A stretch of DNA of 30,914 nt from positions 10,360,889 to 10,391,802 of the forward strand of contig BFEA01000001.1 of the NCBI GenBank assembly GCA_003427395.1, read 5' to 3'. Under the pieces are notes generated by a model that was not told where the DNA came from, ran no database searches, and saw only the letters and a list, made by a program, of their open reading frames with translations. This DNA is from Chara braunii (lineage: Eukaryota > Streptophyta > Charophyceae > Charales > Characeae). Of this stretch, positions 8,601-18,663 are shown one piece after another. Position numbers and translations under genes: made by a program. Position 1 is the stretch's first letter; every line of letters starts with the position of its first letter.

Positions 8601-10001
8601 AGAATTAGAAATTTATCTATTTTTGTGTTCTTTGTGACAGGGGAATAAATAAATTCTTTGAAGTGAAGAGATCTTTATAGAAATCCTTAACTATTTTCAT
8701 GTTGGCAGTCGTTGAGATGGCTAAGGGTTCGTCACTATTGAAGAGATTGATTAAATATTCGATTGTGGTCTTGTCGGTTCTAGCTCTAGCCATGACAAAG
8801 AAACGGGTGTCCATGGCACCCGTTTCTAGTCTGAATTTCTTTAGCTAGTGGCTCTAAGGCTTCTTGATCGTTTGTGTTTATCTCTTTTTCTTGTAGTTCA
8901 ATTTTTTTTTTTTTTATGAAGTTCAGTTTTTTGTTGATGTCTTAGTTTTGTCAGGGCTTTAGAATATTCATTGCATTTATGACCTAGAAAAGTAAGACCG
9001 TTGTTGAACCACGTTATGTCATTGTCGATGCGGGTTCTTTGTTTTTTCCAGAACTCTCATGCATCCTCCAAATATTGTAGAAAGTCCTGGTCCTTGAGGT
9101 GTCAAGTGTTGAGTTTATAGAACCCTTTGCCTTGATCCGGCTTCTTTCGGAAGGAGAATACTGGCATACACATAACATGATCAAAACCTAGAAAATGACT
9201 TCTAGGTAGGATACAGACAAATTGAAGTTCTCCTTGAAGGTCTTCCGAGACTGAAATAAGATCAATCCAAAATTTTGTAGGTTTATTGGAGTGCCTTCTG
9301 GTGAAGTACGAGAAAATTTTGGTGGTAGGGTTTAATCTTCTGAAGGAATCAAAGAGGTTGTAGGAATTACATAAACTAAATATGATCTGTTCATCAGTTT
9401 TTATATAGAGAGGACACGGGGAAAGAATGTTTCATCTGTTCAGGTTACGATCGATCGGCGGCTGCGTTGAAGTCCCCTGCCATTATAACTGGGATGCCCA
9501 CGGGGAGACGGGGTAATAAGGATTCAAAAAACGTCTGACGATCCCCCATCTCGTTGGGTCCGTATACATTCAATATACTTACCACATCTAATTCCAGCAT
9601 CGCCAGTATATATACCCATCTTCCTTCCTGTTGGTCGGCTTCCCAATTAAGTACTTCTACTTTTGAACCTGGTGGGACCCATATAGCCACACCTGTGCTT
9701 CCTGGTCTTGGAACGTGTGCGCGGTACGCATCATGAGACCATATCTCTTTATGGTTGTGGTTATGGGTCGCTGTGTTCATTAAGTGTGTCTCCTGAATAC
9801 AGATCACACCTGGTCATTCTTTACCGCCTACCCCTTAAGGAGTTTTAGTATGGCTTGGTGCTCGGTATTCTTGGCAGAGGCAAGATCGTTAACATTTAGG
9901 GATCTGAGATCCAAGTTTTCATTTCTTTTGAGAAACCTCCATTTTTTGTCTTTGTTATAGAGAAGGTCTGTTAGGTTCACTTCCTCTGACTTATTACCCA
10001 T
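5670..10001 (-). pseudogene. LINE A ORF2 pseudogene (APE, RT, zf-RVT)
   Basis: ORF2 would encode the endonuclease and reverse transcriptase that nick the target and copy element RNA by target-primed reverse transcription. The start is visible at 10001 on the minus strand: MGNKSEEVNLTDLLYNKDKK aligns with copy C at 26026. The APE domain lies at 9445-9807 (ICIQETHL, GVAIW, GDFNAA). The linker MDTRFFVMARAR is near 8814. An RT part at 7607-8095 has SVRQGDP-like PVRQGDP. The zinc-finger region is at about 6290-6410 and the C-terminal tail (MVPLSWYG) near 5700. Between ...AANLR and HHQRVRPPE the RT lacks about 65 residues, including the FADD metal-binding box, so it cannot be active. Multiple stops are present. 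Confidence 0.88.
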
Positions 10002-10019
10002 CAAACTTCAGTTCTTTCC

Positions 10020-10250
10020 AGTTTGCAGTATCTAGAATCCCGCCTGGGAACTAATCAGGAGGGGTGTTACTTGTCTTTAGGGAGCGCTTTGAGGTCTTCG
10101 TCAACGACGCTACTGTCTATCCGGGCATTGTATTGTCTTCTTGTCTGTCTTGTTTCTTGCAGGTTGCGATCATCTTCATCAGCATTGGAGGGAGTTGTTA
10201 GTCATCATCAACTGTGTCGTGGACATTCTACACTTTTTTCTTAACATCTT
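10020..10250 (-). pseudogene. LINE A ORF1 C-terminal remnant
   Basis: On the minus strand just upstream of ORF2, the translation contains GGILDTANWKEL, which matches the last residues of copy C ORF1 (GGILDTGTWENL). Stops interrupt the region above it. The position immediately before ORF2 agrees with the order in copy C. Function is unknown; ORF1 proteins of LINEs generally bind element RNA. Confidence 0.6.
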
Positions 10251-11237
10251 AATTTTGCTTCTCATTTAATTTATCATCTTCTTCTCTTGGGTGTTGGGCG
10301 CTGGGTGTAATCGTTATTTCCCTCCGCTTCCATCTCCTCTTTCTCATCAAAATATCTTTCTCTCACCACTCTCTGTCTATTTTCTCCCCTCACTTTTGGT
10401 CTCAACACTACTTGCAATCTGCCCGACTTTCCTCAGTTTCTCAGGGTGGGGGAAAAAGAGGAGATAAGTGGGGTGACAGCGAGGGAAGTGGAGAAGTTAA
10501 GAGTGTAGGAGGGGGCAGGGTATGGAGAAGAGGGGGGAATGGAGGAAGAAAAGGAGAAGGAATAGTGGGAGAGGGGGGGTGACTAAGAATGCCTGGGAGA
10601 AAAAGGGAAGGGAAGGGGGATTGGCTCGATCACCTTTCTAGGTTCTTTTAATGAGTTGGTCCGATTATTATTACTATAATTCATCTTTTCTATTTTTCAT
10701 CAACAGGGTGCTGGTCGTCGTCAGGGTGTTGTTATGCCCTGCATCAGTGCCTTCTTCATCAAGTTGCATTTTCGTCATCACGGCATTGTGCCGATATTGT
10801 TGTTACGGCGTTGGCGCCTCATCATCATCAGAGCATTCGTCATTAACAAGGCGCTGTTTTATCAATGAATCTTCAAACGCTTCTCGCCATTACTGTCAAT
10901 GTGTTGTCGTAATCATATTTTCATCTTCCCTAGGGTGGCTATTCGCCATCATCATCCTCATCAACTTCTCCAGGGTGTTTCTTCACCATTCTCCAGGATA
11001 CATTTCTTATCAGGTCTTCAAAGGTTACGTAAACCTTCTATCTATCTTTATGCTCATTCCTTATTCCCCATTCTCAATTTTCCTAATTTACCATGGTCAT
11101 CATCATCATCATCAGTGGATAATTCCCTAATTTTCAGGTCTGATAACTTTTCTTCGTTCTCCTTTTCCTAGCATGAATTTTTGTCTCCCCTCTTTGCACG
11201 CCGAGGAAATTTCAGTGGATATTGTGGGTAGGATTAG
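10251..11237. other. Low-complexity region: purine tract and degenerate ATC repeats
   Basis: 10440-10640 is almost pure purine on the plus strand (GGGAGG, GAAGGA blocks), preceded by a pyrimidine-rich stretch at 10310-10440. From about 10650 to 11120 the sequence is a degenerate ATC/CAT-rich field with repeated 'CATCATCA' and 'CAGGGTG(C/T)T' words. The 159-codon frame at 10651-11130 is Ser/His-rich because of this repeat and is not credible as a gene. Confidence 0.55.
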
Positions 11238-11410
11238 TTGGAGAGCTCTACTCTACAGAGGCTTTCACAAGGAGGGAGGTGAAAGCCTCGTAGGGAGTGA
11301 GGGCAGATATGGAGGGATGCTCAAATCTGGGGCTGGGAGAGATGTACGGTCCAGCATCACATCTTGGCGGAGGTAGATGAGGGCAAGTGGTTGCCTGTTG
11401 CTTTGGCAGG
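11238..11410 (+). repeat. Dispersed repeat R3, copy 1, with hairpin
   Basis: Matches 11568-11735: CTCTACAG, CACAAGG(A/T)GGGAGGTGAA, ATCTGGGGCTGGGA and AGGGCAAG occur in order in both. A perfect 11-bp hairpin, GAGGCTTTCAC (11258-11268) with GTGAAAGCCTC (11279-11289), lies near the start. Confidence 0.65.
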
Positions 11411-11567
11411 AGCAGGAGGAGGAAGTAGGTCAGTGGAGGGACATGAGGGAAGCGGGGGGGGGGAGGAGGAGGGGAGAAAGAAATTTTCCATTTCTTATTT
11501 ATTTTCTTAATTTTTCCCTCGTGTGCGGCGAAATCTGAGCTGTCGTGGTTTGGGGGCTCATTTGGAT

Positions 11568-11735
11568 GGGGAGAGCCCCACTCTACAGGGGCATCACAAG
11601 GTGGGAGGTGAATGCCCTGGAGGGAATGGGAGCAGATCATGAGGGATGTTGTTATCTGGGGCTGGGAAGGATGAATGGGAGGGCATCATTCCCCAGCGGT
11701 GGCAGATAAGAGCAAGGGGTCGACATAACCATACT
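11568..11735 (+). repeat. Dispersed repeat R3, copy 2, with hairpin
   Basis: About 330 bp downstream of copy 1 in the same orientation. The hairpin is kept with altered arms: GGGCATCAC (11589-11597) and GTGAATGCCC (11608-11617). A third partial copy (about 11775-11870) shares the GGCATC...GGCGGAGGCAAC...AGGGCAAAGGGG segment. The element type is unknown. Confidence 0.6.
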
Positions 11736-12047
11736 TTGGGGGGAACTGGATGCTTATGTAGGTTAGGGGATGGATGCGGGCCGGGTCGAGGAGGAGTGCT
11801 CGTGATCAGGGCATCCCTTTTTTTGGCGGAGGCAACGAAAGGGCAAAGGGGAAGAAGAAGGATGGGGGGAATAATTTTTCTAAATCTGGCAAGCCTTCAT
11901 CATCATCAGCATCATCACATCAACATCATCAGAGTCTTTTTTTGCTCAGAATCCCACTATTATCAGATCCGAATTCTTAGGTGACATTCTAGAATAACTG
12001 ATTTCCTAGTTGAGCTTTTATTGTGTTTTTGCCCAGGTTGAGTAGTA

Positions 12048-12260
12048 GCCAGAACGACGCTGGCCGGTGCTGGGGCATTGCCCTGTAACCTTCATAGGAG
12101 CTTGAGGCCTTGGATAGAGATCTGGGGATTGTTGAGGGTGGAAGGCAATCATAATACTTGACCAAAGGCTACAATCTGGCCGACGAGGGTCGGAGCTGGG
12201 GTGGGTGACACTGCCCTGTAACCTAGCTAAATTGGGGTGTGAGACCGGGTAGAGGCTTGG
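12048..12260 (+). repeat. Dispersed repeat R1, copy 3, partly duplicated
   Basis: AGCCAGAACGACGCTGG, GGGGC, GCCCTGTAACCT, GAGGCCTTG, TAGAGA and ATCTGGGG occur in the same order as at 1614-1690. A second start-like block (GGTCGGAGCTGGGG...GCCCTGTAACCT, about 12188-12225) follows, suggesting internal duplication. From 12260 to 12457 only weakly ATC-rich sequence is seen. Confidence 0.6.
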
Positions 12261-12457
12261 TTGGTAAACAGTATTGGCTCGGTAGAGATTGGCTGGTTGA
12301 TATGGATACCTGAGATTAGGGTTAGGTAGTTTGTGAGATCTGAGTAGAGAAGCATTCTGAGTAGTCAACATCAACCTCGTGCTTATTATTTCAATCATCC
12401 TGAAGTATTCCCGAATCATCCCAAATTTCATCAATCATCAATGTATTCCAAGTATAA

Positions 12458-12539
12458 GGGACGCTGGGCCCGTTTCCCAGCACGTGCTGCTCCCCACGAA
12501 TAGATTGGAGCATCTTTAAAAAAAAAAAAAAAAAAAAAA
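12458..12539 (+). mobile_element. GGGACGCTGG module, solo copy 7 (plus) with poly(A)
   Basis: Starts GGGACGCTGGGCCCGTTT, hairpin GCTGGG/CCCAGC, core TGCTCCCCACGAATAGATTGG, then an A-run at 12518-12539. The tail runs straight into a reverse-transcriptase fragment of a different LINE type, so the right-hand join is suspect. Confidence 0.7.
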
Positions 12540-12644
12540 TTATCGCCCTATCTCAATCTTGAACGTGAGTTATAAGATCTTGGCAAAAGCGTTGGCCTTA
12601 CGACTAGGCACAGTCCTCCCCAAGTTGGTGGAGAGGGATCAGGG
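12538..12644 (+). pseudogene. RT fragment from a second, different LINE family
   Basis: In one open frame the translation reads NYRPISILNVSYKILAKAL and continues through ALRLGTVLPKLVERDQG, a typical reverse-transcriptase segment (NYRPIS...DQ.G). The resident LINE family has NYRPITLLTVVYK followed by HPIQTGF at this place, so this is another clade. The fragment is only about 35 codons. It begins at a poly(A) run and stops at a library adapter sequence, so it may not belong at this genomic position. Confidence 0.8.
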
Positions 12645-12682
12645 CTGTCTCTTATACACATCTAGATGTGTATAAGAGAGAG
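12645..12682. other. Tn5 mosaic-end pair (sequencing-library junction adapter)
   Basis: 12645-12663 is exactly CTGTCTCTTATACACATCT, the 19-bp Tn5 mosaic end used in tagmentation libraries. 12664-12682 is its reverse complement with one mismatch (AGATGTGTATAAGAGAGAG). Two mosaic ends head to head form the circularisation junction of Nextera mate-pair libraries. It is almost certainly untrimmed adapter left in the assembly. A natural Tn5 insertion is very unlikely. Confidence 0.93.
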
Positions 12683-12862
12683 GTATCAATCTGAGAAGAA
12701 TGATGATAACATCCTTCTAGGACCAAAACTGATTAGGCTTAATTTTGAGAATTTGTAAGTCTTTGATAGTTTCTGTATTAATTCATTTCAGGCAGGGAGT
12801 ATCAGAGACTGTATTTCACATATATATCACAATCTGCTATTCTCTCAGGACCCGATAACAGC

Positions 12863-15800
12863 ATGAGGGAGGCCCAGCCACCTGTCGAAAATTGTTCCTT
12901 TATTACTTTAAGAGCATCAAATTTAATTATGGTTGTGTCAATCCAAGAGATTCATCTCATGGACACAGATGCTCACAACTTCCGGCACAAAGAGATGTGG
13001 CCACATCAATCCTTTCGAGCTCATGCCCTAAGCCTGAAAGTGTCGGAGTGACCATATGAATTCCCCCGGGTTCCAGGGCAGAGGTAGTCTACTGGGAAAC
13101 CGATCCTGATCAAGGAAGATGGGTATATGTTCTAGCAATGCTAGAACTTGAGATTGTCAGCATCCTATGTGTATACGAGCCAAATGAGGTTGGAGATCGG
13201 AAGACCTTTTTTGCGAATATCTTCCCGCGTCTTCCGGTTGGCATCCCTGTTATTATAGCGGGTGACTTCAATGCGGCCCCAGACAGACATCTGGACCGTT
13301 GGCGTACCTCATCCCCATGCCCAACCTACATAGAGAACGACGAACTAATTATTGCTAATTAATGTCACACCTTAAATCTGTTTGATTCTTTTAGAATCCT
13401 TAGCCTCACGTCTAGAAGATTTACATGTTTCAGAAAGGGCCAATCACGACAAACTACTAAATCTCGTATAGATCTAATTTTGGTAGCCCATGAGTTACAA
13501 GAGGCTCTACAGGTGGCAGAAATCTTCCCTAGAAGCCCTTTCCCTGTTTTAGACCATTCGATGTGTGTAGCTTTTTTTTTTTTTTCGTAAGAAACCTGAT
13601 CAAGGCAGAGGTTATTACAAATTAAACACATCTCATCTCAAGATAAATAACTTCGTTAATTATCTTAGTGATGTGTGGCAGTTCTGGAGAAATCAAAAGG
13701 GTCTCATCAATGATGATGTAAGATGGTTCAACAACGGTCTATACTTCCTGGGCCGTAAATGCAATGAATATTCTAAAATGTTAGCTTCACAGAGACACTC
13801 AAAAGAAACACAATTATATAACAGAATCCAAGAACTTCAAAATCTAGAAACAGAATCTGAGGACCAGGTGTTTCTAGAACCGATAACCAATGAATTACAA
13901 GACCTGGAAAAGCAGTTGCTGACACTTATGCAGTATAGGTGGCAAGGAATGAGAATTAGAGGCAAGCTCAGACGTCATGATATGGAAGGCTCTATGGATG
14001 CACGTTTTTTCGCAATGGCTAGAGCAAGGGTAGGAAGGACGATTATCGAAGCACTGACCGATCCTTTAGATGAAAATGCACCATTAGTCACGTCCACGGC
14101 AGCCTGTACCAAGCTTGCCCGATAATTCTTTAAAGATTTATTTACTTCCCAAAATTGACATATCCCTCTGAATCAGCGAGAAGAAGAAGTCAATGAGTTC
14201 CTACTCTCGCTGAGTAAATCACTATCATAAGAACAAAAGGAAAGCCTGGAAAAACCACTTACCAAGGAAGAAATATGGACAGCTCTGATGCTCATGGAGG
14301 AGGAGAAAACACCAGGAATCGATGGACTACCTAAGGAATTTTGGGAATCCCTAGGGAACGTTTTGTCACAGAACCTTCTGGATTACTATCAGGCGGTCTG
14401 GATGTCAGGAGAGATGGGAGAAATTGTAAAACAAGGAGTATTAACCCTCCTACACAAAAAAGAGGATAAGACCAATATTAGGAATTACCGCCCCATCACA
14501 CTGCTTACAGTAGTATACAAATTAGTAACTAAAACGTTAGCTGAACGAATGTCCAAAGTAATTTCTGATATAATTCATCCAATCCAAACCGGATTCATCT
14601 CTGACAGAAATGTACAAGATAATATACTTCTAGTCAATGAAGTGATCAGGATCACTCGTCAATCTAAACATAATGCGGCTTTCATCTTCATAAACTTTGA
14701 AAAAGCATATGATCATGAAGACTGATACTTTCTAGATAAATGTTTAGAAGAATTTAACTTTGGTCCTTGCTTTAGAAGATGGATTCAAATTCTGCATAAG
14801 AATGCTTCTACTAGAATCATGGTTAATGGTAATGTCGCGCCTCTTATGCCATTATACAGATCAGTCAGACAAGGAGACCCGATTGCCCCCTATCTTTTTG
14901 TGATAGTTATGGAAGTCTTAGTAGCAAACCTTCGACAACACAAGGATATTAGGCGTATCCTGATTTCATTGATACCGGAAGAGGCAATCCCGGTCTGCTC
15001 GCTATTTGTTGATGATCTCTCTCTTATGGTAGATGCATCAGAAGAAAACATGAGAGAAGTCCAAAAAATGATGGATAAATTTTGTAGATTATCTGACATG
15101 AGAGTCAATTGGGGAAGCAAAACACTAGGATGGTGGATCCATCACGAAGGCGTCAGACCCTCGAAACAACCTCAAGTCAAGTGGCTTCCCATGGACTCTC
15201 CTATTCGAGTACTAGGGATATCTCTATCTGGAATGGGAAAACCAAAAACATACAATGAATGGATAACTCAACAAGCCCATGCCAAGTTTGACCTCTGGAA
15301 AAACAAATACTCTTCTCTTTTGGGACGTACTTTGGCTATCAATAATGTTATTCTAGTTTCCATCTGGTATAAATCAGCCATATGGCCACTGGACAAATCA
15401 GCTTAAAAAGTTTTCCAACAACAATTATCGGCATTTCTATGGAGAGGTAATCACGAGCTCAAGAATGTCATCAGTAGAGTAGCATGGCTATCTATTATCC
15501 AACCTACAATTAAGGGTGGTGTAGGGGTAATTGATCTGATTACCCAAGCCTTGGCTCTCTCAATACAATGGATCAAAAGGTTTCAATCCACAAACGCCCT
15601 AGTCTGCATTGGCATGAGAACAAATTAGACGTTTAACACCAGAAACAGTCGAGAGCGTTGATCCTATGATGTGGTTGGAAAATTGTGATTGACCCCTCCC
15701 GAAATGAAAGATTAGAGAGTCATCTAATGACTCACCTTCAGACAGATTAGCAGCAAGGAGCGATATATGTAATGATTCTTTCTGGATCACACTGATCAAG

Positions 15801-17357
15801 ACATGGAGGAAATTGCCATTATCTGACAAGATCTCCCCGGAAAGGTGGGAAGAAGTATGTCAACAACCCCTCTTTAATAATAGATGGATCAGAGATTCTC
15901 AAGGGTGTGTCCTGCACTGTATGGACTCACCCTGGAAAGGATGGGTTAAAAGAAGGGTAATCAGAATAAAGGATATTTGGAATAGTGAAGCTAATGATTG
16001 GATTGATCCCATAACACTTAAATGATATTTTCGTTATAGTCACCATACACAGGAGGCTCTTGAGCGAATAATTGAACTAATCCTCTTGGACTGGATTAGG
16101 ATTCTTCAGAAGGGACCCAAGCAGAAAATTAATGACTGGGTGGCAATTAAGGATTATCCTCAGAGAATTGGTAATATTCTAGATAAATTCCAGAATGGAG
16201 ATATACTCCTTGAACTCTACGATCTTTCTCAGGACAATACTCTCCAACCAAAAAGTCAGGGTCAGGTCCAATGGGTCCAAGCTAACCAAATTTTCAGAAT
16301 TAGAGTATTAAGAATGAAAGAGCAATGACTAGCATTTAAACCAGATACTCTCATCTCTAGTTTAGCATTAGACCCAGTTAATTGCAGCTGGAGCTCATCC
16401 TGTAAACAGAAGAAATTTGACAAAAATTATAAACGCACTTTACACACCCTTACTGTAAAATCCACATACAGAATGTTAAGAACAGGGATTAATTTAAAGG
16501 ACAAAGTATCAGCCAGGTGGATGAAACATCTCAACCTCAGTAGAGAAGAAATGAAATCAATCAAATGGTTTAATGTAATGAAATCCAAGCCGACAAAGAT
16601 GGCATCACTTGAATGGCAGATTGAACACAGATGTCTCCCCACCAATGATTGGCTGATAGATAAATCTTCCTTAGAACAAAAAGGAATAGCATCCAGGTGG
16701 TGTAAATTCTGCAAATCTGCATTCCCCTGTAGGATGATTCCTGAGACCATTTAGCATATCTTTATGCAATGCCCAGGAGCTATACGGTTATGGAGGTGGT
16801 GGGACAGAATCTGGGATCAACTATTTCTGCAAACTAGATGGCCATGGAATTGGAAAGCAATTCTTTTGGAAGCTTGGACTGACGAGCCGGATGATGAACT
16901 CACGCAAAATCTCTTCATCTTGGGAAGAAGAGCTGTTGTATGGGCCATTTGGGTGAGGAGATGTACGTATGAAATGGAGGGGGCTCGTCTAGATGGACCT
17001 GAATTCACTGAAACTATCAAAATGTCGGTTCAAACAGGAATTACTGCTAAATGGGAACAAGTGAAAGAAAAACTTCAATATCTATCCTCAAAAGACAAAA
17101 TTCACAAACATATTCAGAAATTCAGTACATGCTGCCTTGGGGGCAACCAGGGGGAGAGAATGGGGAAAGTAAAATGGGAAGGGGTTACAGAAGGGAACAA
17201 TCATGAGGTAAGAAGAGACTACAGAATAATATTTGAGGATTGGACAGTGGTAGATCCATCCATACCCATGCGCCCAATGACAGAGTTTCCCGATCCCTTT
17301 CCACCTCCATTATCAGCTATGGTACCGAGATCTTGGTTTGGGTATGACGAGATATGA
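12863..17357 (+). pseudogene. LINE B ORF2 pseudogene (APE, RT, zf-RVT)
   Basis: Open segments: 12863-13051 and 13138-13362 hold the APE domain (SIQEIHL; PVIIAGDFNAAPDR). 13673-14125 is the linker (MEGSMDARFFAMARAR). 14288-14725 is the RT N-terminal half (EEEKTPGIDGLPKEFW, NYRPITLLTVVYK, QTGFISDRN). 14819-15406 is the RT palm with SVRQGDPIAPYLF and the catalytic box FVDD at 15005-15016. 15813-16328 is the thumb and connection. 16473-17357 is zf-RVT (CKFC...H...C, with a TAG at the finger) and the tail ending MVPRSWFGYDEI. The enzyme would do target-primed reverse transcription in the nucleus, but at least six stops or frameshifts make it inactive. Confidence 0.9.
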
Positions 17358-17516
17358 AAGTCTCAGATTATGGCCTTGTAGAAGTAAGGTTCCTCGTGTT
17401 CTCTCGAGAGAATCAGGACTAGGTGATAGAGATAGATCCGGCGTCCAACAATGGATGAAGAGGTGCTAATTCTCAGAGCTCTGACTGTTCTTGATCTCAT
17501 GTTATTATTGTAAAAA

Positions 17517-17622
17517 GGGACGCTGGACCCGCTTTCCAGCAGGTGCTGCTCCCCACCAATAGATGGAGACTCCCCGGGGGTGCTAGAGGCGTCTGTTCAT
17601 AGCAGCGCCCCTAGCAGTCACC

Positions 17623-17655
<33 letters not shown>
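17517..17655 (+). repeat. GGGACGCTGG module, copy 8 (3' end of LINE B)
   Basis: Hairpin 1 is GCTGGA/TCCAGC (loop CCCGCTT). Core CTCCCCACCAATAGATGGAG. Hairpin 2 is TGCTAGAGGCG with CGCCCCTAGCA (one mismatch). It closes with CACCGGT and a 20-base A-run. It follows the LINE B 3' UTR after a short TAAAAA, which leaves open whether it is the LINE tail or a separate insertion. Confidence 0.7.
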
Positions 17656-17660
<5 letters not shown>

Positions 17661-18663
17661 TTGCAGAGTGACCTCACCGTATTGTGATGGGTAAACCACT
17701 GAAAGCGCACCTTCCCACTCACCATCCTTGAACCTAACTGAAAGGAGTACCATACCTGGCTTAGATAGGAAGGACTGTTCGGCTGCCAGGGAGAGGCATG
17801 CTCTCAACTTTTGTCTTTTGCTAGTGGAGTCTGTCTTTGTTGTGACTATTACCGGTTGTGGAAACTGCAGGGACTGTGAGATTCTCACCTGAGAATCCTG
17901 AGTTTCTTTGGTAAGATCTATTGCCTCGTCTTCTGTAGACTCGGGATTTGTACTTCCGTTGCTCGCTATATCTCCTCCTGCCTTACCTTCTTTCCCAGTC
18001 TCATACTTACGTGGAGAAGAGATACGATCATCATCATCTTCAATTAGAGAGGATTTTCTACTCTTTTGGTCTGTGTTCGTTACCCCTACCTGAGAGGATT
18101 TTCTACTCTTTTGGTCTGTGTTCGTTACCCCTACCTGGACATCTTTCTTTTCGCCTGTGATCTGGTAGAGGATTTCTACCGTCTTTGGTTCCGAGTAGAT
18201 CTTGTTTGGGGGTGATCCTTGAGAACAGTTCTTTTTGACCCTAGGGCCCTTTGAAAGGTCTGCTTCATTAGGTTCCGGACAGGCTTGGTATTCCCAGGAG
18301 ATCTGGGAGGGAGTACTCTCGATCGAATCCCCCCTTGCAAGATGGGGTTCACTTTGCAGACTGTCTCCGTGCGAACAGATGGTTATTCTCCTGTCTGATG
18401 AGTCGGAGGTACCTGATTGAGAATTCCTGACGGCTCAGCCCTACTATTTCTAAGCTAGGAACCCTCGTTTGAGCCGTCGTGATCACCATTTGAGCAGCTG
18501 TGAGCCTTACCTGCTCCGATTCATCCCTCAGTAGTAACGTGTCGTTCGTTAGTAACTCTGGAGAATGCTCCCTATGCTGTTCTGTCTGCCACTGATTGTC
18601 CCTAAGAAGATTGGACTGTGGATCGGAGGTGGCTGGCATCTGTGGGCAATGAGTACATCGCAA
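17656..18663 (-). pseudogene. LINE fragment F: ORF1 pseudogene, 3'-truncated
   Basis: On the minus strand from 18663 (MRCTHCPQMPATSD...) about 335 codons can be followed with one frameshift near 18360. Matches to copy C ORF1 are ITGEKK, SSLIE, TSKRQKL and the block QYGEVTLQGT (C: QYGGITLQGT). It stops at TLQGT exactly where the A-run of LINE B begins. It extends about 180 residues further N-terminal than the copy C similarity and has a CTHC motif near its start. An in-frame 45-bp duplication (18047-18136) repeats QVGVTNTDQKSRKSS. ORF1 presumably coats the element RNA; this copy is dead. Confidence 0.8.
18047..18136 (-). repeat. Exact 45-bp tandem duplication in ORF1 fragment F
   Basis: 18047-18091 and 18092-18136 are identical (start GAGAGGATTTTCTACTCTTT). 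The unit is 15 codons, so the duplication keeps the frame on the minus strand. Copy C has a single equivalent stretch. Confidence 0.9.

Larger units (their letters stand above)
5271..10250 (-). mobile_element. LINE copy A (minus strand), nearly full length but heavily decayed
   Basis: Non-LTR retrotransposon on the minus strand. From its 5' side it has an ORF1 C-terminal remnant (about 10250-10020), ORF2 (10001 down to about 5670), a 3' UTR (about 5670-5411), the GGGACGCTGG module (5410-5295) and a poly(A) tail (T-run 5271-5294). Stops and frameshifts break every domain, and the reverse transcriptase has lost its catalytic box. I found no target-site duplication. The upstream limit of ORF1 is uncertain. 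Confidence 0.85.
12860..17655 (+). mobile_element. LINE copy B (plus strand), 5'-truncated and decayed
   Basis: Carries ORF2 from the early APE domain (about 12900) to the C-terminal tail (stop after 17357), a 157-bp 3' UTR, the GGGACGCTGG module (17517) and a poly(A) tail (17636-17655). No convincing ORF1 precedes it: 12683-12860 holds at most a few codons resembling an ORF1 end, and the adapter junction sits just upstream, so the 5' truncation may be artificial. No target-site duplication was found. Confidence 0.85.

Noticed and set aside
10651-11130. 159-codon open frame, possible small gene
   Set aside because: Ser/His/Leu-rich translation follows from degenerate ATC repeats; no domain, and the overlapping frame is equally open.
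12683-12860. End of ORF1 for LINE B
   Set aside because: Only a faint resemblance near GAATTTGTAAG to the copy C ORF1 stop region; too weak and next to the adapter junction.
13193-13206. GAGATCGGAAGACC resembles the Illumina adapter core AGATCGGAAGAGC
   Set aside because: It lies in frame in the LINE B endonuclease (VGDRKTFF, as in LINE A MGDRQTFF), so it is natural coding sequence with a mismatch.
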